Assembly: GCA_963930655.1 (NCBI GenBank)
Contig: OZ005604.1
Span: forward strand, 17,060,001 to 17,124,000
Length of the DNA stretch: 64,000 nucleotides
DNA from: Myrica gale
Lineage: Eukaryota > Streptophyta > Magnoliopsida > Fagales > Myricaceae
Reading direction: 5' to 3'
The position numbers and the translations under genes were made by a program. This document shows, in pieces, positions 11,346 to 23,596 of this stretch; position 1 is the first letter of the stretch; each line of letters starts with the position of its first letter. The notes below the pieces were generated by a model. The model did no database searches, was not told where the DNA came from, and was given only the letters and a program-made list of their open reading frames with translations.

Positions 11346-14300
11346 GTGCCCCTCCTCCAGTCTGTCAAGTTTTGTAGATATATTTGTTGCTAGAAGCAAT
11401 CAACATGTTAATTTAAGGAAATTAGTTTGTCTTTTACGTATTGCCTCTTGTCATTTGTGAATCACTTTATCTCACTAGATGTAGAACAACTAATGCAATA
11501 CTTGAAACCTCTGGGCATTAACTAGGATTCTTTAAAGGGAAATTTGAAATGAAGCTGGACAATTACACAGGAAATCTCTGACATTGATTTATGTTTTTGG
11601 TGTTTGTTCTCTAAATGATTTTTGGTAATTTTTTCCTGCTACTTGTATAATTGTTAGTGTTGTGATTAGTCAATTGTGAATTGTTAAAGGTTATTGTTCT
11701 TAATTTTGATTAGTTGAAGGGTATGTGTATTTCAATACTTAATTTTGATATTTTAATTCAAAAAAACCTTTTGCATTAAGTTTGAATGTTGTAGAGCCTA
11801 AATTTAAAATCAACCCAGATGGTTTAACTCTTAATTTTTGTTTTCCTTGAGAGTGAGTATCTATCAATTAGGTAAAATGGTCTGGAAAATTGTCACTTTG
11901 ACGTGCTAACTGTGGAGGACCAATTAGAGATGAATGTGATTTGAAGAACCTGCCCTCGTTGATTACAAGGTTTTCCCATGAGGGTAATGATATCGCTCCT
12001 CCAGCGGCACCATAACAGGAAATCAGACTACAGACTCAGAGTGAACGGTGATTGGTGAACCACGAACACAGGACCCACCCCAAGTAATGATGGCTTACTG
12101 GCTTGGTTCCTATTTTGGCTTATACATCGACGAAACGGAGCGTTTGACTTTCTTCTAAACGCGCCGATCTTATCGAGGCTACTATTATCTCGCCTCACGA
12201 TTCCCACGCCCATTTTCAAAGTAACGCGCCCAGAAGCGGGACCCACACCCCCTCACGCCCAGCGCTGGACCAGTTAGGCGCGTGGGTTAACTAAGCGATA
12301 AAGACTTTTTTTTGTTCGATGAGTGCGTGTGAACCACAAGCGGGAGTGCAAGCTCGATCGGCATGAACGTAGTAAATGTTAGTTTGCCATGCAGTCTGCT
12401 CTGCCTCTCAGACCCATTTAATGATCAGACGCGTCGCAGGGAGGGACTGCCGGCCTCTGGCTCTGGTTGGGCTCACATCAGTCCAAAGAGGGCCACCTAA
12501 ATGGTGACAGCACCAGCAAACCCTAGTCTTCAAGAAAAGCGCTCTCTCATGACACAAAACCCTAATTCACCTACTTCCATATCCATATCCATATCCAAGA
12601 CAATCAAAACTCAATACCTAGCTATCAGTTTCGTTGGCATTTCATCGATCATACAATTGGCAGAAAAGATCGGCACCATGAGTATTTTCTTGCAACAGAG
12701 AAGTTTGTATGTTTTATACAAAAAGCAGGACTTTATCTTGGCTTCCGGCCTATTATTATTACCTTCCTTATTTGAGGCTCCCAAGTCCCGAAAGAATTTG
12801 AACATTTTCGAACATGTGGAATTATTATTGATAAAGGTTCCGGGCGGTCAAGCAAAGACAGATTGCATGAAAAATATTCACACAGCTTTTTGGCGCGCAC
12901 AACATACCTGTTAGTCAGACAAAACCTTTAACAACAAGAAAGATGATAAATATATGTACAGGCTACATGGCACATATATTATCAGAGGAATTAGAACTCG
13001 CATTAATCGGTCGCCACTAGTTAAAGAATATGTATCCATTGAAATGGTGCTGACTTGTGTCCCTTGTAAGTCATTCCCCTCCTCCCACAGATTGTGTGCG
13101 AAATTAGGTCTCCAAGTGGAAGGGTCAATGCAGATCATACACTTCTCTCTATAATTTATGGGTGCCATCTTTTGTTCAAGTCACAGGCCAGTGTCATTCC
13201 CACATATATTAATACCTTATACCTTTTTCTACACTAATAAATGCATTACATTTGGAAACAACAATAATGGCTAGAAGGCTTTTCCTTCATATTTGTTTCC
13301 ATCTTTATAATTGACAAGGATACTGCAATATCTTGGCAGAACAAAACTCAAATCGAAATCATTAAATAAAGATCTGAATTGTAGGGTTCATTTAATTCTG
13401 CAAATATTTCTTAGTTATGTGACCACTTGGGTACAGTCAATCTACATGGAAAAGTGAAAATGGATTATATAATTGAAAATCGAGGTTATGAGTGTTTGAA
13501 ATTTATATTGTGCAAGGAGACATTGCCATTTTCTTTTGAACCAATTTTTTTGTCTCATTATCGATTGATTCGGGTGAGATCCAATATAGATCCAACTTTT
13601 TATTCACTCGTGGGATCCGAGCAGTTCGGGAGGAACCACTACAACTCCTCTCTTCTTGAGAATCCATACATCCCTTATCAATATATATATGGACAACTAT
13701 CTCTCAAGCACTGGTTTTGGTGACTCAATTTCTACTATTATTATGATATTTTAATCGTAAATATATTCTAATGAGGATTAGATTGGGTTTGCTAGAGAAA
13801 GTTGTTACATCACGAGTCCACGAAGAATAGAGAGAGAGAATAAAGGTTCATTGTATAATATTTTCAGACTTGCATGATTTCCTTCACTGCGAGATAATGA
13901 TTTTATTTCTCTTCCATCATATATATTTGTAATAATTCAAACATCAGGTTACTATCTTATGGATAAAAAACAAATACAATTGGATCTCTTGCTTGGGGCA
14001 TAGTGCGTATCTCGGGGACTAAAAGCCTCTCTGTGTGAATGAGATCCCGCATCATGATTTTAGCCCTTGACTATGAATTTGCTTAATGTACATGATGGTC
14101 ATGATCCTGGAGGAAACACACCACAGAGTCTTCAAAAACCAATATGTAGGTATTGTTTGCTTAATACAAAAACATGATTTTGTGATCTGAAAATTTGTAA
14201 GTTAATTACGGCATGGGGCAAGAGTAATTAATACTCAGCTTAAAGGGCTTAATGTACACAAGATCCCAACTGAAATCTGAGATCGAAATACCAGGTGCAA

Positions 14301-15373
14301 AATGACTCAGTATGAGAATTTCGGAGTCCTATCCATGCAGATGCTTTCCTGTGTTGTCAAATTACTGTGAAATTAATTAGGAGACTTGCCAGCACTTTTT
14401 AAATATTGTGACCAAAAATAAGTAAGGCATTTAATACCAAATTCTCTATATTTACTTTTTTTTTATCAAGTTTCATGCTGGCATTTAATTCCATATAAGT
14501 ATACTACTGATCAATTGCATATTGCAGGGACAAAGAGAAGTATTTTCTCCCATAGTACTGAATAACAAAACCAGAGGTCGAGAAAAGAACAAAAACAAAG
14601 GTAATATGTTTTGTTTTTAACATTCTATAATTACTCGGTCTCATACATGAATCTATCATTTGTCTGTAAATAACGATAATTCGATCTCATGAGCAAACAA
14701 AATGACACCTATTTTGACTGAATGTTGCTATACTAAGTTCATAACTGATTGCTATTAGGAAGTTGATTTTGCCTCATGGTGGGTGACGACATTCAGTACT
14801 TTTGACAACTATTAGTGCTAGTCATGATAATATATATTTATCATTGTCAAGATTCAAAGTTATTCATAAACGGAAAATAGATTGTCATTAGAACATTGAT
14901 TCTGCTTTCTAGTGGGGTGATTTTGGCACATTTTATTATTTATTTTTTATGAATTAATTTGAGACTTTTTTTTCCAAAATGATGGACAAAGGAAGCTACA
15001 TATATACGTTTGTTGTACGTAGTAAAAACTGAACAGATAAGAAGTTGAACTGGTCTCAGGAAGGAAAAAAAGCTTAGGAAAAAGATGGAGTTGAGAAAAA
15101 ACTAATGGAGTCTGGTAGCAGTCATTCGTTGCACCTGGAGGATGTTTGAATGTGGAAATTTTGGATATTGGGATTTCAAAAATATTATGAAGTAAAGATA
15201 TATTATGAGAGTTGGTGAAAAAGTGAAGAGAGAAGATTTTTAATAAATATTATAATAATAAAAAATTATGTGATGACTTTTTATTATTAAATCTAAATAT
15301 TTGGCCCCATATAATTGAGGCTCAAACAAGTCAACATGTATATTCTCCAAGGAAAAAAATTCGAACAGCAAAA
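11346..15373. other. Intergenic region upstream of the HD-ZIP gene
   Basis: No gene is supported. The longest frame (12501-12914, 137 codons) has simple-sequence ISISIS and no domain. A second L1-box match (TAAATGCA) lies at 13238-13245. An AT-rich MITE-like stretch lies at about 15140-15330, with 'gatgtttgaatg' at one end and 'gaggctcaaacaag' at the other. Confidence 0.45.
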
Positions 15374-15435
15374 ATGATCTCTCTATCTCTTACTCACTCT
15401 CTCTCTCTCATAGCAATTACACCTTCTCCCACCAT

Positions 15436-15443
15436 TAAATGCA
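15436..15443 (+). promoter_or_regulatory. L1 box (TAAATGCA) upstream of the HD-ZIP IV gene
   Basis: Perfect match to the TAAATGYA element bound by ATML1/PDF2-class HD-ZIP IV proteins, about 1 kb upstream of the long-form ATG at 16438. Known members of the class regulate epidermal genes, including their own, through this motif. It sits in a CT-rich stretch (15360-15600) that looks like a plant leader or core promoter. An 8-mer can occur by chance, so function is inferred. Confidence 0.5.
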
Positions 15444-16352
15444 ATTGCACCCTCTCAATACGCTCAGCAATTACTCCTCACTGCCACATTTTTCTCCATC
15501 TTCTTCCCCTTTCTCCTTTCCTTCCATCGGCTTGTCTATTTCCAGGCTCAAAGCCAGTACTCTCCCTCTAACTCTACTCATAGGATTGATTCTCCTTCTT
15601 CTGTATCACCCTTCTCTCCCAGATCTCTATGCACATCTCATACCTCTACTAACCAGAGCTTACCAAAATCACTTTTGCGGCCCCAAGTATAGTGGTTTGT
15701 CTGCTACAAGTCAGCTCCAAACCAGATCTGACCCTTCTCTTTTGGGCCCTCCGTTCCTAGGGTTCCAAATGTTCTATAAGTCGTGACTGGAATTCCTATA
15801 CATGTAAGTCTTCAGTTTGTATATATCCGCATAGCCTTCTCTCTTTAAGCACATGATTTTGATGCAGCCATGCCAAAAAACAGGGAAAAATAAAGGTTTC
15901 AGTTTGGTTGCAGAATCCACCATTTTAAGTACTTCTCTATTCGAAATGGTGCTGATCTTTTCTAATACCTCTTACATTTTTCTCCATTTTTTTCTCGCTG
16001 CAGATAGGGCTAAAGAGAGAAATAAGGAAGTGTTCGTATGAGAGAGATATAGAAAGTGAGAAGGCACAGTTGGATTCTCCGAGATCTTCGTGGACGTTAC
16101 GTATTTTTAATTTGGCTTACTCTCATTTTGGTCTGTCAAAAGCCGTATCAGATTTGTCAACCTATCTTTCTTGGTATTTATATCCTCACTTTTTGTTTCT
16201 CACGTAGGAAATGGGTAGGCTTAAGACCCTTTTCTAAGGCCCAAAAAATCTTAAGTCAGCTTTGCCTGTTCACTAACTTCGTAAAATTCCGTTTGCTTTG
16301 CTCAGACCACTGCCAGAGAATCTAGGAAAGAAACACAACCCCTCTAATCGCT

Positions 16353-16361
16353 CTATATATA
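16353..16361 (+). promoter_or_regulatory. Candidate TATA box
   Basis: TATATATAC lies about 80 bp upstream of the long-form ATG with no ATG between them, so transcription starting about 30 bp downstream would give a short clean leader. A start further upstream near 15.4 kb, with a leader intron, is also possible. Confidence 0.35.
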
Positions 16362-16437
16362 CGGATTTTCCACATATATATATCTCGCCAAGCGCGCACA
16401 AGCTATTTCCTGCCTAGGGGCTCTTGGGCTGCTAAAT

Positions 16438-19400
16438 ATGCCTGCCGGGATTATGATTCCAGCGAGAAACATGCCGTCCATGATTGGAAGGAACGGGACT
16501 GTCGGCGGGTTTGGATCATCCTCTGGGCTAACCCTTGGTCAGGTCGGTGCTTGAGTTCTCACCTCATCTTGCTCTTTGAATCCGATGTTCTAAAGGCTGT
16601 GATCTCATATTTTTCCACTTAATCTTTCTCCTAACTAATTTCGATTTAATGACTTTTTTGGGACTTCAATGTCCTCTAGAGTAACGGTTCCATGTTCTTT
16701 TCCTCAGTTTTGTTTCAATATTCACAGGCTTGCTTTGCTTCTACCAACGTTAAGAATTTGAAACGTTATATTGTTGCGGTGATTTGATTTAAGTAAGACT
16801 AAACTTGCCATTTCAAGCATACTCTTTTCAATCTCCAAAAATATGCCAAACGCGTTTCTCTTTAGTGTGACTCTTGCTGTTTTCAAAGCTTCTTATATTA
16901 GTCATCTTTTCCAAATAGTATAGAAACATGGGTTTGGAGCTTTTCATGTACAAGTCTCAAATAGCTTCTTATGTTTATGTGTGTCGGGAAATGTGGTTTT
17001 CCTTCCTTTTGAGTGGAAATTTCCCATTCTGTTGTTAGATTGAAAACCCATAAGCCTTCGGAATCTTAAAGATCTGTAGATATGTTCCAGCCTAACATGA
17101 TGGAAGGTCAGATCCACCAGCTAGACATGACTCAGAACACATCGGAAAGTGATATTGCCCGAATCCGAGATGACGACTTCGACAGTGCTACTAAATCTGG
17201 CAGTGAAAACCATGAAGGTGCCTCCGGTGACGATCAAGATCCACGACCGAAAAAGAAGCGATACCACCGCCACACTCAGCATCAGATCCAGGAAATGGAA
17301 GCGTAAGCTCCCTCTCCAAAACTGTCCAAAATTATATATTGCCCTTCTTTTTCTCTTTTCATGATCACAACTCCTTTTTTTTTATTTTTCTTTTACTTTT
17401 AATCCTTCTAGTTTCTTCAAGGAGTGTCCACACCCAGATGACAAGCAAAGGAAAGAACTCAGCCGTGAATTAGGGTTGGAGCCGTTGCAAATCAAATTTT
17501 GGTTCCAAAATAAGCGCACCCAAATGAAGGTAAAGACGTGTTTGTGAAATCTTGACCTCGGCTTTATAGCATAAACTCTGGGATAATGCTATAAGGAGAC
17601 CGATTAACACCTTACTCTTTAATGGAAATTGGTTTTAATTTTTCAGTCCACCCTGCGGCCTTTTTTATTTCTTTGTTACAATTTCCAGTTTTCGCTTCTT
17701 GGGTCGTTCATCAAATTTGGTTCTCGCAGACCCAGCATGAGCGCCATGAAAACACACAGCTTAGGTCCGAGAATGAAAAGCTTCGGGCTGATAACATGAG
17801 TTACAGAGACGCTCTTAGTAATGCCTCATGTCCTAATTGCGGTGGCCCAACTGCAATAGGAGAGATGTCCTTTGATGAGCATCATTTGAGACTCGAAAAT
17901 GCTCGACTAAGAGAAGAGGTATAGGAAATGGAAGTCTCTTTGATTCCTGGGTCACGGGTTAATTCTTCTTAGCATTGTCCAAAGACCGATGCGTACTCAC
18001 AGGATCTTTTTTTTTCTTAGATTGATAGGATTTCAGCAATCGCAGCGAAGTATGTTGGCAAGCCAGTTGTGAACTACCCTCTTCTGTCTCCTCCGGTTCC
18101 TCCCCGGCCACTAGAACTTGGAGTAGGTTCTTTTGGTGGGCAGCCTGGCATTGGAGGAGAGATGTATGGTGCTGGAGACCTTCTTAGGTCAATCAGTGCA
18201 CCAACCGAAACCGATAAACCGATGATAATTGAGCTTGCAGTTGCAGCTATGGAGGAACTAATCAGAATGGCCCAAATGGGGGAACCCTTATGGATGACGA
18301 ACCTTGATGGCACCTCTGTATTGAATGAAGGGGAATATGTTAGAACATTTCCTCGGGGAATTGGACCCAGACCCACTGGCTTCAAATACGAAGCTTCACG
18401 AGAAACTGCCGTTGTTATCATGAATCACATCAACCTTGTTGAGATTCTAATGGATGTGGTAGGATTTATTCTATTTTGTGAACAGTTAGGGTTTGCATCC
18501 TCTGAATCTTTACTAATATTGAGCCCTAATATTTACCATTCGGTTATGCTACACAGAATCAGTGGTCTACAGTGTTTCCTGGGATCGTCTCAAGAGCTAT
18601 GACTCTGGAAGTACTATCAACTGGAGTAGCCGGAAACTATAATGGAGCACTACAAGTGGTAAGTGTAGAACATAAGTCTCTCAGAGACAAAAAAAAGGGT
18701 GTAGAACATAAGTCTCTTGTTTAGTGCAGCTGTACAAGTAGTGCGTTTATAAAAGGTATAGACCACAATTATAAACTTAAGTTAATTTAGTTCTGACATA
18801 ACCTTAATTTTGAGTGTTTAGATGACTGCAGAAGTCCAAGTTCCTTCACCCCTAGTTCCAACTCGGGAGAGTTATTATGTAAGGTATTGTAAACTGCATG
18901 CGGACGGGACTTGGGCAGTGGTTGATGTTTCCTTGGACAATTTACGCCCTAGTCCTGCAGTGAGGTCCCGAAGAAGGCCTTCCGGATGTGTAATTCAAGA
19001 AATGCCCAATGGATACTCAAAGGTAATTAATGATGGTTCATGGCCAGTTTTATACTAGGATCTTTCCCCCCGGCCTCCCTCTCCCCAACTCTTTTTTCTG
19101 AGGTTTTTATAATAGTACTCTTAATTTGTACCTTTTTTCTCTCCCCATGCATGGTGCCATACATAGGTTACATGGGTTGAGCATGTAGAAGTTGATGATA
19201 GAGGAGTTCACAGCCTGTACAAGCAGCTTGTTAGCTCAGGTCATGCTTTTGGTGCAAAGCGTTGGGTAGCTACCCTGGATCGACAATGTGAAAGGCTTGC
19301 AAGCGCTATGGCGACAAATATTCCTACCGGCGATGTTGGTGGTAATAAAATATTCTCATCTTTTTAAAGTTAATTTTTTTTTTAATTATTTGTGGAGACT

Positions 19401-20867
19401 ATTGTGTGTTTGAATGTTCAAACTAGTGATCCATAATTTTTGACAACTATTTTATTCACTATCTAGTCATAACAAATCAAGAAGGAAGAAAGAGTATGTT
19501 GAAACTGGCTGAGAGAATGGTGATAAGCTTTTGTGCCGGAGTGAGCGCCTCCACTACACACACCTGGACAACGCTTTCTGGAACCGGGGCAGATGATGTA
19601 AGGGTCATGACTCGAAAGAGCATTGATGATCCAGGCAGACCTCCTGGCATTGTGCTAAGCGCCGCTACTTCCTTCTGGCTTCCAGTTCCACCAAAGAGGG
19701 TTTTTGACTTTCTACGTGATGAGAACTCTCGAAGCGAGGTATCCACACACATATATATATATATATAAATACAGAAACTCAATGTCAGCATTTGAACTTT
19801 AAATTATTAAATAAAAAAAATTCGAAGTCTCACTAATTGGCAGAACTTTTTCCACTCTGATCACATATATGCCTACCACTATCGTAGTCTTGCACAATCG
19901 GGGAGGGAAGTATTTATCATGATTCTCTAGTTTCCTGGAAAAATTCGATAAATTAGCATCCACAAAATACATGCCATGATCACAAGAAAAGAGAGTGGCA
20001 TGCTGCCTAGAAAAAAATATCTGATTGATTCGCTTCCAGATGCGAATCAAGCTGGTTAGAAAATTAAACAGTATTGGTGTTAGCTATCAGCTATAATGCA
20101 TGCCCAGGGAAAAGTTCAAATTCTGTTCATGAAAATCTCAGCCATCTTATCCAAAGTTTTATCTTTTTCTTGAGACGCACTTATTTGTAGAAGACATGCA
20201 AACACAAATAGTAATGAAACGGGAAGCCTTGCCAAGAAAATAGTGATGATTTTTTCAATTCTATATGACAGTGGGATATTCTTTCAAATGGTGGAGTTGT
20301 TCAAGAAATGGCACATATTGCTAATGGGCGCGATACAGGCAACTCTGTGTCTCTTCTTCGAGTGAATGTGAGTTCCATATTAATGTATATCATCCCTCTT
20401 TATATTATCCAAAATATTAGATGTTTCAAATTTATATTTTATTTTACCATTGTGCTTCACATGATAGAACTTACCAACTTAACCATTTTATAAATTTATA
20501 GAGTGCCAATTCAAGCCAGAGCAACATGTTGATATTGCAAGAGAGTTGCACCGATCCAACAGCCTCTTTCGTGATTTATGCTCCCGTTGACATTGTTGCA
20601 ATGAATCTAGTGTTAAATGGTGGGGACCCAGACTATGTGGCCCTCCTTCCCTCTGGATTTGCAATTCTCCCCGATGGAACCACAACCCTTGGGGGAGGCA
20701 TTGGGGAAGCTAGCTCTGGCGGATCTCTCCTTACTGTTGCTTTTCAGATTTTGGTTGATTCAGTTCCCACAGCAAAACTCTCTCTTGGGTCAGTTGCAAC
20801 TGTTAACAATCTTATAGCTTGCACCGTTGAGAGGATCAAGGCTTCTTTGTCATGCGAGACTACATGA
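16438..20867 (+). CDS. HDG2: HD-ZIP class IV transcription factor, HDG2/ATML1/PDF2-like, 11 coding exons
   Basis: Epidermal (L1-layer) homeodomain-leucine zipper transcription factor acting in the nucleus. Coding exons: 16438-16542, 17091-17302, 17412-17529, 17730-17918, 18021-18458, 18557-18658, 18822-19022, 19167-19341, 19467-19738, 20272-20367 and 20502-20867. All junctions are GT-AG and the phases join without error, giving 757 residues. The homeodomain is at about 89-147 ([14 protein letters not shown] to [11 protein letters not shown]). The zipper-loop-zipper is at about 148-215 with the CPNCGGP cysteine pair. The START domain is at about 255-490, followed by the HD-SAD region. The C-terminus ([13 protein letters not shown]) and the segment [16 protein letters not shown] match Arabidopsis HDG2 more closely than ATML1. 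A shorter 725-residue form would start at the ATG at 17082 (MFQPNMMEG) if the upstream acceptor is used. No lesion is seen. The orthology is inferred; the family is certain. Confidence 0.95.
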
Positions 20868-21900
20868 TCTGCAAACCCTGAAAGTACTCTAGGTAAGCTA
20901 GAAGGAAGGCGTGCAGCTTACTAGTCCTTTTTCTTTATGAAAAAAACTGAGAAATTTCACAGATATTTCCTTGGGTGACATTTGTGTTTTTATCTCTGAG
21001 TTTTTAAATGCATCCGGCCGGGGTTTAGAATTTTCGAATCTTATGTAGTTGAGGCTTTTCTTCTACCTGGTCATGATGCATCAAAACTGGCCTCCTTTTC
21101 TACTTTTTTAAAAAAAAAATCAAATAGGGAAGTAAATATTGCAGGGGTTTGATTGTGTTTTGTGCTGGAAAATAGTTCTGTATCCAACCAAATTAGGAGT
21201 CTTCTTGATCCTTAAGTGCGTTTCTCTACTGCTATTGTTGCCTGGATCCTGTATTTTATTGTTCTGATCCGTTTAATTGTCTATTATTGATGCAGTAATT
21301 AAGAGAAGGAAAAGGCAAGCAAATTAAGAGAAACAAAAGGTGGTGAGGAATTTCCGGTCATACAGTAGATGGGAAGAAGTCAAGAGCGCACCTTACATGA
21401 TCCTTTCTAAGCATTTCACAAAGTGTGCAGAGGATTAGGGGTTCGGGTATTGACTTCCTCGAGCTATTTAAAAAGCAAAGATCTTAAGACCTTGTTACAA
21501 ATAGGGTTGAACTCCTTTTCACCTTTCTTAATTAACTTTGTAGTTAATTAGGGTAGCGTTATTATAACATGAGTCAAGCTTCACGCTTCAGTACTTGTTT
21601 CTTCTCTTTCCTTCTATGCTTTTGTCATGTGTTGTTGAGACAACACTGCTGGAAAGCCTCACACCTACTAGCAGACAATGATATTTATATTTCCCATTTT
21701 TAAGAGCTTTTGAAATGGGTATTATTCCTATTAATTGTCTCATATGTCTTTGCGTTTATGTTTTGTTTTTCTTTCCAAATATTATGCTACCAGTTTAAAT
21801 GGATAATATTTTTGAACATGTTGCAAACCCTTAGCCTATGGCAATAGATTGATGTCACAATGAGAAGAATGAATATTTGAAATATTTTATGCTATTCATT
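20868..21900 (+). other. Probable 3' UTR of the HD-ZIP gene, with a possible UTR intron
   Basis: Downstream of the stop, a good donor (CTAG/GTAAGC, intron start 20893) pairs with a pyrimidine-preceded acceptor (TGATGCAG ending at 21295), suggesting a 3' UTR intron. The junction would lie 25 nt after the stop, too close to be expected to trigger nonsense-mediated decay. The end of the transcript cannot be placed from sequence. Confidence 0.35.
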
Positions 21901-22779
21901 ATATTCCCTCCCTTCATTAATGTTTAAGAATATATTTACACCTTAACCTATACAAGGAAGATCCTGAATATTTAATGATAACGTTGTCAACACAGCTTAA
22001 GGAAGTTATTTCAACGAAAAGACAAAGTACTATTAAGAAACATACGTGAAGAAGCCATGGTTCATGACTGTTTATTTAAGTCAATGTAAAGAGCATATCT
22101 AAATAAATCGACTTCGGTTACTTCGAAAAGAATTTTAATTTGCTCACGAAAAAGGGTGAAATTCTAAGAAACGACATGTTGGGAGGGTAGAGTTATATGT
22201 CTTGTCTAGACACAGCTAAAGCCTTCACGGGAGAATGCAGAGGAAATGCAATGCGAATAATGACGAAGCTAAGAATGAGATTGAGGCCGTATTTTCACGG
22301 CTCAGGTTGGTTGAAGGTACCATAATTTTGTATGCTCTTCAATACTGCCCTTAACCAATCATGGTATGGCTTAAGCAACCTTCGCTTAATAAAATTCCCT
22401 AACCTAAGGCGAAAAAGAGGCGCTTACCCCTGCCTCCTAACTCATACCGAGTTTACCAAATTCAAAGAGCAATTTGAGAGTAAGAGGAGAAAGAAGACTA
22501 GGACCAATGTTCTCTTCAAACACCGCAAGGTCAAGATTGACCCAAAAAGCCTTCTTTGGATCAAGAGCATAACGAATCCGTTCCGCCCACAGGACACCAG
22601 ATTCAAATGGCTGCCCTACGACATGGTCCAGGACCATAAGATGTTGATCTGAGAAATTAAGCATGGATTTTGAGCAGCAATGACAAACAAATTTGTATTT
22701 AGATTCAGAATAAGGCCTCGTAGGATAGAGGGCTTCCAATCCCAGGAGGGGTAGATCAACTCACGTACAACAGGCATTG
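21901..22779. other. Spacer before the LTR element, possible decayed coding
   Basis: Minus-strand frame 22437-22739 (100 codons) reads as plausible protein, but no family is recognised and neighbouring frames are interrupted. The sequence continues on the far side of the LTR element at 28015, so this was one stretch before the insertion. Confidence 0.3.
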
Positions 22780-22784
22780 CATCA

Positions 22785-23596
22785 TGAAATATCCGGTTTA
22801 GACCCTATTAATACCTAAAGGGGATGAATATGTGTTTTTCCTCTAATTACAAATTCAATAACAATTTTAAAACATGTTCTAAAATTTTTCAGCTTAGATA
22901 TGCATAATAATCCACTCAATCTACAAATAAGCAGTGAAAAATTAAATCAAACTTCAATCACATAAAGAGACAAGGATTTGGTGACTAAGTGAAAAACCTT
23001 TGAAATATCATTCAAAGGAAAAACCACTCTGGGCTAACAGCCACCTAGAGTCCACTAAGAAGAAAACCTTACAAACAGTGATTTAGGCACGGGCAACCCC
23101 AATTGCTTGACTCTGACAACCCTGATATAATAATCTATGGATTATTCATGAACAAACCTTGTTCTTCAGCACACCTTCAACACCATGAATATTACAAAGA
23201 TATTTTGAGGAAGAATAGAGAAAAACTCATCAATATTGAAGCACAATTCTTCTCGGGTTTTTCTCTCAAGAAAGGAGGCACAAGTATGCTCAATGGTGGC
23301 CTCAATACAGTTTAGGATGGCCTCCCACGAAACATAGTAGGGTTTCCCAAGATTTCACAAGGAAATTCCAAAAATTAAGTAATTTTTGAGATTTGTCGTA
23401 TGTCGCTCGAACGCTCGTCAAACGCTAATTTTTTTGTCTAAAATTATAACTGAGCGCTCGAGCGCTTATTGAACGTGATAAAGACTTTGGAAAGGGTCAT
23501 CGACTCTAACTCTTGAACAAATGTGGGGACCAAAATTATAACTCAATCAAGACATATTTTGACACAGAATTTTGTCAATACAAAAATGCACTAACA
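22785..23596 (-). repeat. 3' LTR (812 bp)
   Basis: Direct repeat of 27127-28009, about 70 bp shorter because of a deletion around 23140-23150 relative to the right copy. It contains the 'gctcgagcgct'-type short palindromic motifs shared with its partner. Confidence 0.92.

Noticed and set aside
12501..12914. 137-codon plus-strand frame
   Set aside because: Simple ISISIS repeat, no recognisable domain, no splice or promoter context; probably chance.
15439..15786. 115-codon plus frame upstream of the HD-ZIP gene
   Set aside because: Leu/Ser/Pro-rich translation of a CT-rich leader or promoter; no domain and no link to the gene's reading frame.
18074..18421. 115-codon minus-strand frame
   Set aside because: Antisense shadow of the HD-ZIP exon coding for the START region.
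22437..22739. 100-codon minus-strand frame as a real gene exon
   Set aside because: Neighbouring frames are interrupted, no family is recognised, and the LTR element splits the surrounding sequence; kept only as a possible relic.
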